Part shown: piece after piece, positions 1 to 7,931 of the stretch
How the letters are laid out: every line of letters begins with the position of its first letter
How positions within the stretch are numbered: position 1 is the first letter of the stretch
Assembly (NCBI RefSeq): GCF_000421265.1
Contig: NZ_ATWN01000005.1
Coordinates: 1-64,000 of the forward strand
Source of the DNA: Thalassospira lucentensis MCCC 1A00383 = DSM 14000
GTDB lineage: Bacteria > Pseudomonadota > Alphaproteobacteria > Rhodospirillales > Thalassospiraceae
DNA: 64,000 nt
Direction of reading: 5' to 3'
Translations under genes and position numbers: made by a program
The notes under the pieces: generated by a model
The model's database searches: none
What the model saw: the letters and a program-made list of their open reading frames with translations, nothing else
What the model was told of the DNA's origin: nothing

Positions 1-158
1 ATCGCATCAGGGGACTTGCTGAACTTCTTCTTCCACACATACAGGGAATGTGTGCTGACACCGAGACGAGCAGAAACTTCCGCTACTGAGTAGCCTCGTT
101 CTGTAATCTGACGAACGGCATTAATCTTGAACTCATCGGTAAAATGACTCTTGGGCAT
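1..158 (-). CDS. IS3-family transposase OrfA, N-terminal part
   Basis: Partial gene running off the left edge; 52 codons are visible from the ATG at 158. The translation begins MPKSHFTDEFKINAVRQI and continues through a helix-turn-helix of the type GYSVAEVSARLGVS followed by LYVWKKKF, the classic OrfA DNA-binding region that recognises the IS terminal repeats. A good ribosome-binding site (AAGGAG) lies 6 bases upstream of the ATG. In the family, OrfA is joined to the DDE-bearing OrfB by programmed frameshifting; OrfB would lie beyond the edge. Whether the element is intact is unknown. Confidence 0.85.
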   Translation of the reverse strand, partial: MPKSHFTDEFKINAVRQITERGYSVAEVSARLGVSTHSLYVWKKKFSKSPDA

Positions 159-218
159 CGTAAACTCCTTGCCTCACTTTATAAGTGATGAGGTGTCTAC
201 AATTTCAGGGGCTATTCA
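1..218 (-). mobile_element. End of an IS3-family insertion sequence (cut by window edge)
   Basis: The stretch carries the start of an IS3-type orfA reading leftward, and about 60 bases upstream of it a sequence that reads, on the minus strand from 218, TGAATAGCCCCTGAAATTGT. This has the TG...CA-type terminus expected of IS3-family inverted repeats. I place the element end at about 218 on that basis. The other end and orfB lie outside the window, so the inverted repeat and the target duplication cannot be confirmed. The element abuts the recombinase module that follows. Confidence 0.7.
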
Positions 219-403
219 TCACGACGAGCCGAGCCTGTAGCACAAACGGTAATCTTTTCTTTTTTCAGCGTACCATCGGATCAGTCTAGCCCCATTTGCT
301 TCGATTCCGAGAAACCAGCGAGTGAAATCGAGTTCGAGTTGCTGAACAAACTAACATTTATTGAGTGTTTACGCTGATTTTTACAAAACAGATTGAATTT
401 CTG

Positions 404-468
404 TAATGCTTCGATATCGCTACATTAAGTGGTAAATCGTAGGATAATGCATCGTTATCGATGCATTA
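404..468. repeat. Two tandem 10-4-10 inverted repeats beside the recombinase module
   Basis: Two 24-bp inverted repeats share one geometry. The first (404-427) is TAATGCTTCG, 4 bases, CGCTACATTA (imperfect). The second (445-468) is TAATGCATCG, TTAT, CGATGCATTA (perfect). They start 41 bp apart, close to four helical turns. They lie 34 bp beyond the stop of the last gene of the leftward recombinase operon. No T-run follows on either strand, so they are poor terminators. The layout of paired inverted arms around a short spacer resembles core sites of tyrosine recombinases; that role is inference. The remainder of 219-501 shows no gene. Confidence 0.5.
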
Positions 469-501
469 CGAAGAGAGACAAATTTAGTTGTTAGTTCTCA
501 A

Positions 502-996
502 TCACCGTGATTTGTCGTTATTGGACGATATGGAAATTACAGAGGAGGGGATCGCACCAATATCAGATAATTTCTGCTGAATAGCCTGGTGTTTCTCGTA
601 AAACTTTAGCCAAGCCTTCATTCCACCCACTTCTCCGACGGCATGGATCATAGCCCTATGAGATGACAGCAAAATGTCCACGGTTTGTTCTAGCTCCTGA
701 ATTCTTTTTTCTTTTTGCTCAAGTTTGGCAAGCATTTTTGGCTTAGACTGCTTATCGGCTTGTTCCTGGATTTTACGCAAATGAGACTGTCGTTTAATCC
801 ATTCGGCCAGTTGTGCGCTTCTCCATTCATCTCGTGTAATTGAGGTAGCTGCAGAGAAGCCACTTACTGACCGCGAGACAGAACGCGCAGTTATCGTTTC
901 ATTTGTCTGAAACATCCTATCGAGGACACGAAGAAACTCGCGGTCCCTCTGCGCTGCGGTGCGCGTCCTTCGTTCGGGAAATTTTACGTTTCTCAT
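502..996 (-). CDS. Small accessory protein of the recombinase module (TnpC-like)
   Basis: A 164-residue basic protein, last gene of the leftward recombinase operon, starting 2 bases after the stop of the preceding gene, so probably translationally coupled. The N-terminus is Arg-rich; a segment around residues 35-60 (TARSVSRSVSG...SITRDEWRSAQ) looks like a small DNA-binding unit, followed by a charged heptad-like coiled coil at about 85-115 (LAKLEQKEKRIQELEQTVDIL). This build recalls the short third protein (TnpC) of Tn554-type transposons, which accompanies two tyrosine recombinases and affects transposition efficiency and orientation. The assignment rests on size, position and general pattern, not on a search. 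Confidence 0.6.
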   Translation of the reverse strand: MRNVKFPERRTRTAAQRDREFLRVLDRMFQTNETITARSVSRSVSGFSAATSITRDEWRSAQLAEWIKRQSHLRKIQEQADKQSKPKMLAKLEQKEKRIQELEQTVDILLSSHRAMIHAVGEVGGMKAWLKFYEKHQAIQQKLSDIGAIPSSVISISSNNDKSR

Positions 997-998
997 TA

Positions 999-3113
999 TT
1001 AGACTTGGCTTCTACTTTTAATAGGCTCCGACAAGTCATCGCCTTCTTCGAACACTTTTTCACCATCCCTAGTCGCAAGGATTTTATCAATACCATCAAT
1101 CATTTGTTTGGCATGTTTCAATTGATTTTGGGCACCAATACCTTCTGGCCTTTGAGATATCTCATCAATTGCAGTTTGCATGTTTTGCTTGGTCCGTTCC
1201 AAGTTCTCTCGGTGTTTAGTGTTATCTGTCGCCACCAAATGGCTGCAGCCATTGAAGCATTGTAGGTGTTTAGGGCAGGGGTCTACGGTGAAACTGTTAA
1301 CGCAATAACCATAAGGCGTTGCATGAAAGCCGTCCGCTTCAGCACTAAGAAAATCAAAAGCGGCTACGTCTCCGAGCTCTTTTTGGATTTTTCTGAATGT
1401 CCCCACAATTGGTCCCGAGACCTTTCCCGACTGAATCATAGCCAATACCGTTTTGGATCTTTCCGGAAGCTCTTGTGCTTCTGGTGGGAGATCAATCGCA
1501 GAAAGCTCTTCAGCTAACGTTCGATGGTCATATTCGTAGCTTTGGGCAACACTTTTGCGATTGAATCGCTTTGTAATGATTGCGTCGGAAATTCCAAGCC
1601 GGAAGAGTTCAGTGTTTTGGAGGTGGCGAAGCGAATGACTTTTCAAGCCAAGCTGACGATCTTCTTCAGTTTCACCATAACGGGCAAAGATGCCTTTTTT
1701 GCCCGGTGCCAGATGAATACTGAGGTCTTCCGACGTAACTCTGCCGACCGAAAAATAGAGGTTCAAATCGCAAATACCGTCATTTCGAGCTTCTGCCAGT
1801 GCTCGCTTTGGGTTCAGAAACAGAAACTCGTGCGCCTGAATTGAACGCCCATCAGCCAACCTGATAGGATCCGTATCCGATACCTTGGTTGGCGTAGTCT
1901 TCCTTACTAGGGCCTCGATCTCCTTGACCTCTGCCAAATCGCCAGGCCGTAACTTCGGCCATCCTTCTTTTGCTTTCCTAATCCAGTAAAGATAGACAGC
2001 GTTTATAAATGCGTCTCCCGAATAAACTTGATTGCAGGCGATTTCTCTCAAGACACTCGAATTGAAGTTCTCTCTGTATTCCTGAACTAGATGTTCTGGA
2101 ATAGCCGATACGCGAATTTGCGGATTACCTGTCAACCTCGTGTAGAGCTGGTAAGCTGGCAATACCGAGTTAGTATCTAAATCGGGAAATACTCTGCCTG
2201 TTGATACCTGGAGCTTTAATCGTTCCCGAAGAGGTTTTGTGACACGCACAACTTCATCGAGCGTCTCTTCCAATATCTTCTCAAACATTGTTGGGATATG
2301 TTGAACCGCCTCATGCAACAGCACGCTGTGCTGTTCTCTACCAGTTTACTTTTCGGCAAAATGTCTCAACATCAATGTTCGTGAAATGCCCCCACATTCC
2401 CCGGCTGACCGGCTGTCGAAATCGACGTGGTCTATGGTTCTCTTCCAGTCTGCAGGAATAGAGGACACTTCCCCAATACGCAAACCGCACAACAAAAGAA
2501 CCTTTAATTGAGAAAATCTAATAAAATCGGAGAAAGTTTTTGGTTTCTCCGTAAAGACAATTCTCACTAACTCCCATAATGCACGGCTTTCCGGCAACTT
2601 GCGGCCGTTTCTTCTTTCTGACAGTGTCTTTCGAACTTCCGGTCTAGGCTGGTTCGCTCTCAGCTCTTTTCGACTGCTAAAGAGATGATAGAAGGGACCA
2701 CGATCACAAAGCTGTTGCGCATCAAATATCAATCTGATGTTGCTGATGATTAGTTCTCTCAGTTTTCCAGATTTTTGAACTCGGTCAGCTGTATCGCAGG
2801 CAGTCGTGTTTCTCTGAACGCATAACTGCTGTATCGCTGCAGCTTTGATCAGGTCTTGCCAACTTTGGCTCAAAGGGACCTTTCCAGATACATATCCTTC
2901 AGTCTGATTAAATACCTTAACCGTATTATCGTCGTACCCTAGATCTCGCAACCAATGCACAGGAGGCGGAGTAGCACCTGCAATTGCAGTAAGGTTCCAT
3001 GCCTCATGTTTGGGTACCATCCCAGTTTCGCCGCCAGCCAACCCCCACTTGATACCTTTTTGCTCTGCATGATGTTTCCCAAGTGCGACAAATGTTGAGA
3101 AAAATTTATTCAT
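999..3113 (-). pseudogene. Large tyrosine recombinase interrupted by one in-frame stop
   Basis: Two reading frames, 3113-2346 (255 aa) and 2324-999 (441 aa, GTG start), lie in the same frame, separated by TAA at 2346-2348 and seven sense codons. Together they give about 704 residues. The first part holds the recombinase box I arginine (LLLCGLRIGEV, about residue 215). The second holds SHSLRHLQ (His-x-x-Arg) and SYEYDH with the likely nucleophile tyrosine, then a Cys-rich tail (PCPKHLQCFNGC). Neither half has the full catalytic set. The stop follows LRHFAEK and could arise from CAA by one C-to-T change. The start overlaps the upstream gene by 8 bases. Loss of function is likely unless the stop is read through or is a sequencing error. 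Confidence 0.75.
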
Positions 3114-4656
3114 GTTCAGAACCTACTTCTTCGCTGGGAATGTCGACAATTATTTGCTTTATCGCTTCCAATGTTGTTTTGAGCTGAACAAAAGCAGGTG
3201 ACTGATTGTCACCTTGAGATGCGTCAAAAAAGAATCTGACCACTTGCCGAAGATTATCAAATACTGTCGAATGCACAGAGCGCTCGCTAACTGGTAGAAA
3301 CTTGGGGCAAGTGTAACAAGAGAGAGCAGGGTGCTTTGCACACATTGACTGGCCTATGCCGCAAGCACCAATGCCAGAAATAGGAATCCCGTGGGGAACT
3401 CCTCCCACTTGTTGATCAGCAGGCATCCTGAGCAGCTTCTGCTTATCGATGGTCTTGGTTTTAGCAACTTCAGAAATCGCACTGTAAATGGGAGATACAG
3501 CAAGAGCTTGGTTAAGTTTCTCAGCTTGAGTTGGCGAGGCTTCAAAATAACAGAGTGAAGTCTTGGTATGAGAGTGGCCAAGAAACTCGGCCACCTCTTC
3601 CGCATTAGCTCCGCTGTCTACCAATCGTTGCGCTGCTGTGTGCCTGAGAGGTATTGCGGTACGCCTAACACCAGTGATCGCCTCTGTTGTGTCCCCAATT
3701 AGTGTAGTAATCTTCGAGCGTTCCACTGGAAAAAACTTAGTATCTTTGGCTCTTTCCGAATGTTTCCAGACTTTAGAATGCTGCCGCCGAGTTAGGTACT
3801 CTACCAAAATAGGCGACCATTCCCTTTTCACTCTTCTCTTAAATCCAAATCTAGCTTCGGGAGTGCGTTTCTTCGCTCGATGGGCTTGAAAATGAGCCGT
3901 TTTTATTCCGTCGACACCCTCAAAAATTGTAAATTCAGCTAAGTTTAGCCGGCAAATCTGTACTGGTCGAAGACCATGTTGATAGCTGATACACAGCAAA
4001 CTCGCTTTTAGTAGTTCTGCATCATCTAGATTATTACTTTTGCGAGCCATTTCATCGAGATAACAAACAATCGCGGTCTCTTCGGTCAGAGTTAAAATTA
4101 CTTCTCCGCTTTGAACACCGCGGGAACCTTTCGCGTAACGAACAGGGAGAAAGCGAATAAAATCCTGTTTATCTGTGCAAAAATGACCGATAGATAGCTC
4201 GCAGAAGAAGTTCAAGAGTAGCTTTATGGTATGTACATTAATTTCTGCAGGACTATCACACCACGAACCATCCCAATGGAGTTTCCATTCCTCAATCGGC
4301 ATATCTATTGCCTTGAGAAACCAAGTCTCAGATTGACTCTGTTTGATTGTTAAGAGCGCTCCAAAACATCTTGCTGCATATCCTGTGGCATTGCGACCAA
4401 GTAACCAGAACATGAAATGTTTCAACAAGTACCGTACGTCCAAATCTTCGAATTTGGAGAAATTTATGTTCACTCTGGTGGTATCAAAATTTAGCTGCCA
4501 GACGTCACTTTGATATGGGCTTTCGATTGTTCGCCAGTCTTCGTCGTATTCGTCGACATAGCGAATATGCGACGGAAGTTTGGGGAGTTTTCGAATGTGT
4601 TCGCGAACCGAAGTATCCCAATCAAATCCAAAGCTCATTTGGCTAGTCATGAACAT
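3106..4656 (-). CDS. Tyrosine recombinase with C-terminal cysteine cluster
   Basis: 516 residues, second gene of the leftward module, 11 bases after the first. Box I arginine lies in YQHGLRPVQICRL; box II reads IPLRHTAAQRL, with the usual first His replaced by Ile; then FLGHSHTKTSLCYFEAS gives the third-box His and the nucleophile Tyr. After the catalytic domain, about residues 425-450, comes ACGIGQSMC...SCYTCPKF, a probable metal-binding cluster absent from ordinary phage integrases. The protein probably acts with its two neighbours to cut and rejoin DNA at a specific site, as TnpA and TnpB do in Tn554. Partners and target are unknown. Confidence 0.8.
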   Translation of the reverse strand: MFMTSQMSFGFDWDTSVREHIRKLPKLPSHIRYVDEYDEDWRTIESPYQSDVWQLNFDTTRVNINFSKFEDLDVRYLLKHFMFWLLGRNATGYAARCFGALLTIKQSQSETWFLKAIDMPIEEWKLHWDGSWCDSPAEINVHTIKLLLNFFCELSIGHFCTDKQDFIRFLPVRYAKGSRGVQSGEVILTLTEETAIVCYLDEMARKSNNLDDAELLKASLLCISYQHGLRPVQICRLNLAEFTIFEGVDGIKTAHFQAHRAKKRTPEARFGFKRRVKREWSPILVEYLTRRQHSKVWKHSERAKDTKFFPVERSKITTLIGDTTEAITGVRRTAIPLRHTAAQRLVDSGANAEEVAEFLGHSHTKTSLCYFEASPTQAEKLNQALAVSPIYSAISEVAKTKTIDKQKLLRMPADQQVGGVPHGIPISGIGACGIGQSMCAKHPALSCYTCPKFLPVSERSVHSTVFDNLRQVVRFFFDASQGDNQSPAFVQLKTTLEAIKQIIVDIPSEEVGSEHE

Positions 4657-4667
4657 GCTTCCGATAA

Positions 4668-5903
4668 TCAGTACGATGTGACCGAAGATAACTGACGGAG
4701 CATTGTCACGCGCTCGTCAAACTGTGAGTTCCAAACCGAATTCAACCGATCTTCAAAAAACGCTCTCGCGTAATGGCGAGGCATGTCTGAATTTTTTGAC
4801 CACCCAAAAAATACTCTTAGGTTTTGCAGGGCAACTTCCATCTCCAACCCATAATCGACAAACTGGCGAAGTCGAAAAACCGCGCACGTATGTCGGCAAT
4901 CGTGCGGCGTCACTTTTTCTACGCCTTGGCGGGAATACAAATCGCGTTTAGCCGTTTTCGCCAAAGCAGACGAAAACCGGTCAAAAATCACATTTATACT
5001 TGGAACTGATAGAGGTTGCTTCCGGTTCGATGCGAACATGAAGCTATGGGGTTGGCGCCCTCTATAATTGTCCAAGTAGAATTGGATGAGCTGGGAGAGC
5101 GAACGAGATAGCGGTATTTGGCGATGTGAGAGGTCAGTTTTAATTCCGGGGGTTAAGAATCTTGGATCCTCAATCTCGTATTCATTTTCAGTAACATTAA
5201 TCCAGTATCTGTGACTGGCAATTGTCTGGTCCCATTCCTGCTTAATCGCATCAACAGGGAGCACGAGTGCTTCTGAGCGACGAATACCCTGATGTAGATA
5301 CAAAAGGAACAGAGAATAATTGCGCCAACGATGAGATTCAGATCGAAATGGATTTCGCTTAGATAGCGGGTCCGCAATTTCATACAGATCCTCGATGACA
5401 CTAGCGGGTAGGGCGCGCACAGGTCGCCTGCGAGGGCGTCGTTTTACATTCAGGCTCGCATAAAGGCGTTCAATTCGTTTAATTTTCCGATTGAGGTAGT
5501 TAAAGGAAATGTCAGAGTTCTGATTTTGAACTTGATTTCGAATTAAAATCTCGCGGACAAATTCGAAAGCTGTTTTCCAGTTCCGATTATAGTTGGATTT
5601 GTTTCCACGACCGGCTTCATTACGAAGCGATATGAAATATGCTTCGAGACAGCTCTCAATTTCCGAGTACTTGCTTTCGAAAAGCAAGCTATCTAGGCAG
5701 TCTTCATCCATTAAATCCGCGACAAAGCGATAAAGTCGATCGATCGCTGAAAGCTTGCCTGAGAGGGTGCTTTTCCGCAGTGCGTTTCCATGCAATGCCT
5801 CCCACACGGTTGGCCAGTAACGCGGGAGACCGCGCGTATCCGTGACGACGATAGAATTGAAATCGGCAGGTAAGTTTGGAGAACGAATGTGTTGAACTGT
5901 CAT
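4668..5903 (-). CDS. Tyrosine recombinase, first gene of the recombinase module
   Basis: A site-specific recombinase of about 411 residues from the ATG at 5903. A longer ATG form from 5954 would add a hydrophobic stretch that does not suit this family, though no clear ribosome-binding site decides it. Catalytic pattern: Arg in LHQGIRRSEALVL, HDCRHTCAVF for His-x-x-Arg, Trp in FFGWSKNSDM where many relatives have His, and Tyr in RHYARAFFED. The N-terminal half is an all-helical core-binding type region. It heads a packed operon of three recombinases and one small protein. Codon and base use is AT-richer than the following sugar cluster, consistent with horizontal acquisition. Confidence 0.82.
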   Translation of the reverse strand: MTVQHIRSPNLPADFNSIVVTDTRGLPRYWPTVWEALHGNALRKSTLSGKLSAIDRLYRFVADLMDEDCLDSLLFESKYSEIESCLEAYFISLRNEAGRGNKSNYNRNWKTAFEFVREILIRNQVQNQNSDISFNYLNRKIKRIERLYASLNVKRRPRRRPVRALPASVIEDLYEIADPLSKRNPFRSESHRWRNYSLFLLYLHQGIRRSEALVLPVDAIKQEWDQTIASHRYWINVTENEYEIEDPRFLTPGIKTDLSHRQIPLSRSLSQLIQFYLDNYRGRQPHSFMFASNRKQPLSVPSINVIFDRFSSALAKTAKRDLYSRQGVEKVTPHDCRHTCAVFRLRQFVDYGLEMEVALQNLRVFFGWSKNSDMPRHYARAFFEDRLNSVWNSQFDERVTMLRQLSSVTSY

Positions 5904-5998
5904 AACGATTTGTAAATACGACAGAAAGTTTATCGCAACCAATAAAAACGCCATTTAGACGCGCTCAACGCAACACACCTGAAATTAGACTGACGTTC

Positions 5999-6014
5999 CA
6001 TAATATATATTATG
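5999..6014. promoter_or_regulatory. 16-bp perfect palindrome upstream of the recombinase operon
   Basis: CATAATATATATTATG is its own reverse complement. It lies in the gap between the recombinase operon (reading left) and the end of the sugar permease gene, 45 to 95 bases upstream of the two possible starts of the first recombinase. It could be an operator or part of the operon's promoter, or mark the right boundary of the element. AT-only palindromes of this size can also occur by chance, so the call is tentative. Confidence 0.35.
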
Positions 6015-6103
6015 ACAAATAATAATCAGCTGTAGCTTCAGCGCGCCCCAAACCCTACACTAAATGTCATATATCAACTCACACCACCTATCGATTGATA
6101 CTA

Positions 6104-7129
6104 TTATGTTTTCTCCTGCCTGAAGCGATCAAACGCAACAGCAATGACAATAAATGCCCCAACGAATGTTCCTTGCCAGAATGTACTGATGCCTAACAGA
6201 ATGAGGCTGTTTCGGATCACTTCAATTAATAGTGCGCCGATCACAGCACCGAATGCTGTGCCGCCGCCGCCAGCCAAATTAGCCCCACCAATCACAGCCG
6301 CAGCAATCACGGTCAACTCCATAGCTTGCCCCAGATTGGTCGTGACACCACCAAGCCAGCCCACTTCAAGAACACCTGCAATACCGGCCATCAGGCCAGA
6401 AAACATATAGACGCTGACTTTTATCCGCGCGACTGGGATACCGGTCAGAACAGCCGCATTCTCATTGCCCCCAATTGCGAACAAATGCTGCCCCCAGCGC
6501 AGCTGACGGAACGCGAAAGCCGTTATAACCGCTAGGATGATCAAAATGATCAGCGGATGTGGCAAACCAAATGTCGCGCCGCCGCCAAGCCACAGCAAAA
6601 AGTCATGGTCAGGACCAAATTCATAAATCATCTTGTTGTCCGACAACACCATGGCCAGACTACGCGCGATAGACAGCATACCGAGCGTGACGACAAACGG
6701 TGGCATCTTGGCATATGCGATCAGAACGCCATTTATTGCGCCAACAAGCATTGAAACCGAAAGTGCTGCGAGACACCCTACCCAGAACGGCATTCCTGCA
6801 GACATTATGACGCTTACAGTCATCGCAGAAATCACCAAGGTCGAGCCAACCGATAAATCAATGCCGCCCGAGGCAATGACCGCTGTCATGCCGAGCGCAA
6901 TAATCCCGACAAACGCAAAGTTGCGTGTGACATTGAAAAGATTACGTTCCGTGGCAAAGCTGTCTGTGAGAATAGTTAATGCAAGACAGGCAAACACGGC
7001 AGCCATAAACACCCAGAAAATCTGCTGGCTTGTAATGCGCGCGATCAATCCGTGATGCTGTGAACGGTTAATGGCATCAGCAAGAGTAGGATCTGACATG
7101 CTCATTGTTCCTTTTTCATTTCCACTCAT
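6104..7129 (-). CDS. Sugar ABC transporter permease (RbsC/FrcC type)
   Basis: 341 residues with about eight to ten hydrophobic segments and the hallmark GMTAVIASGGIDLSVGS of the ribose/fructose-type permease family, plus AAVIGGANLAGGGGTAFGAVIGALL near the C-terminus. It would form the inner-membrane channel of a carbohydrate importer. It is the last gene of the leftward sugar cluster and overlaps the single-domain ATPase gene by 4 bases (ATGA), which suggests the two pair. I keep the coupled ATG at 7129; ATGs at 7105 and 7099 follow an AAGGA and are credible alternatives. The substrate is not readable from sequence. Confidence 0.9.
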   Translation of the reverse strand: MSGNEKGTMSMSDPTLADAINRSQHHGLIARITSQQIFWVFMAAVFACLALTILTDSFATERNLFNVTRNFAFVGIIALGMTAVIASGGIDLSVGSTLVISAMTVSVIMSAGMPFWVGCLAALSVSMLVGAINGVLIAYAKMPPFVVTLGMLSIARSLAMVLSDNKMIYEFGPDHDFLLWLGGGATFGLPHPLIILIILAVITAFAFRQLRWGQHLFAIGGNENAAVLTGIPVARIKVSVYMFSGLMAGIAGVLEVGWLGGVTTNLGQAMELTVIAAAVIGGANLAGGGGTAFGAVIGALLIEVIRNSLILLGISTFWQGTFVGAFIVIAVAFDRFRQEKT

Positions 7130-7866
7130 GCTGTTTCAATTGCCCCGGTAATCAGGCCTGTGATTTCTTCTGGCGACGAGTCTGACGCTTTTTTGTCGGC
7201 CACAAGTTCCCCACGCCGCAACACAACAACTTTATGAGCAACTTCAAATACATCGGGCATGCGATGGCTTATTAAAACCACTGCGATCCCATGATCACTC
7301 AATTGCCGGATCAGATTAAGAACCTCTGCGACCTGACGAACGGAAATCGCCGCTGTCGGCTCGTCCATCAGAACGATCTTTGCGTCACTCAAGAGTGTTC
7401 TGGCAATTGCAACCGCCTGACGCTGCCCACCAGACATTCTGTGCACCAAATCACGTGGTCGGGTTTCTGATTTCAAACGCGCAAACAACTCAGCAGACCG
7501 TTTACGCATGAATGCATAGTCGACGATTTTTATCGGCCCGATTTTACGGGTCGGTTCGCGCCCCAAAAATACGTTCGAAGCGGCCGTCATATTGTTACAG
7601 ATTGCAAGATCCTGATAGACGACCTCGACACCAGCTTTTTGAGCATCCAATGGCTTGTGAAATACCGTTCTTTGATCAGAGATAAAAATATCACCAGAAC
7701 TTGGTGCGAAATTGCCCGCAATGACTTTGACTAATGTGGATTTCCCAGCACCATTATCGCCCATAAGACCGACAACTTCCCCGGGCTCAATCGCCAAAGA
7801 AACGTCTCTAAGTGCCTGAATAGCCCCATAGCTTTTGGATATGTTTTTTAATTCCAGAACGTTCAT
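7126..7866 (-). CDS. Sugar ABC transporter ATP-binding protein, single domain (FrcA type)
   Basis: 246 residues, one nucleotide-binding domain: Walker A GDNGAGKST (about residue 35), signature MSGGQRQAVAIAR, Walker B KIVLMDEPTAA, then the switch His in VVLISHRMP. Ribose-type ATPases usually carry two domains in one chain; a single-domain form is typical of FrcA of the fructose system, so this one probably works as a dimer with the permease gene it overlaps by 4 bases. The start at 7866 follows a strong purine run (GAGAAGGGGGG). Upstream in-frame codons add an unlikely MHCLINRCGGREGG extension. Confidence 0.9.
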   Translation of the reverse strand: MNVLELKNISKSYGAIQALRDVSLAIEPGEVVGLMGDNGAGKSTLVKVIAGNFAPSSGDIFISDQRTVFHKPLDAQKAGVEVVYQDLAICNNMTAASNVFLGREPTRKIGPIKIVDYAFMRKRSAELFARLKSETRPRDLVHRMSGGQRQAVAIARTLLSDAKIVLMDEPTAAISVRQVAEVLNLIRQLSDHGIAVVLISHRMPDVFEVAHKVVVLRRGELVADKKASDSSPEEITGLITGAIETA

Positions 7867-7931
7867 TAACCCCCCTTCTCTGCCGCCGCACCGATTTATC
7901 AGGCAATGCACAGAGTACTTCTTATTGTGAT

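Noticed and set aside
445..468. Reading the perfect hairpin as an intrinsic terminator of the recombinase operon
   Set aside because: The stem is AT-rich and no T-run follows on the minus strand; a second repeat of the same geometry next to it argues for a protein-binding role.
903..1844. Several plus-strand frames opposite the large recombinase gene
   Set aside because: They mirror the recombinase coding strand, lack ribosome-binding sites and show no domain.
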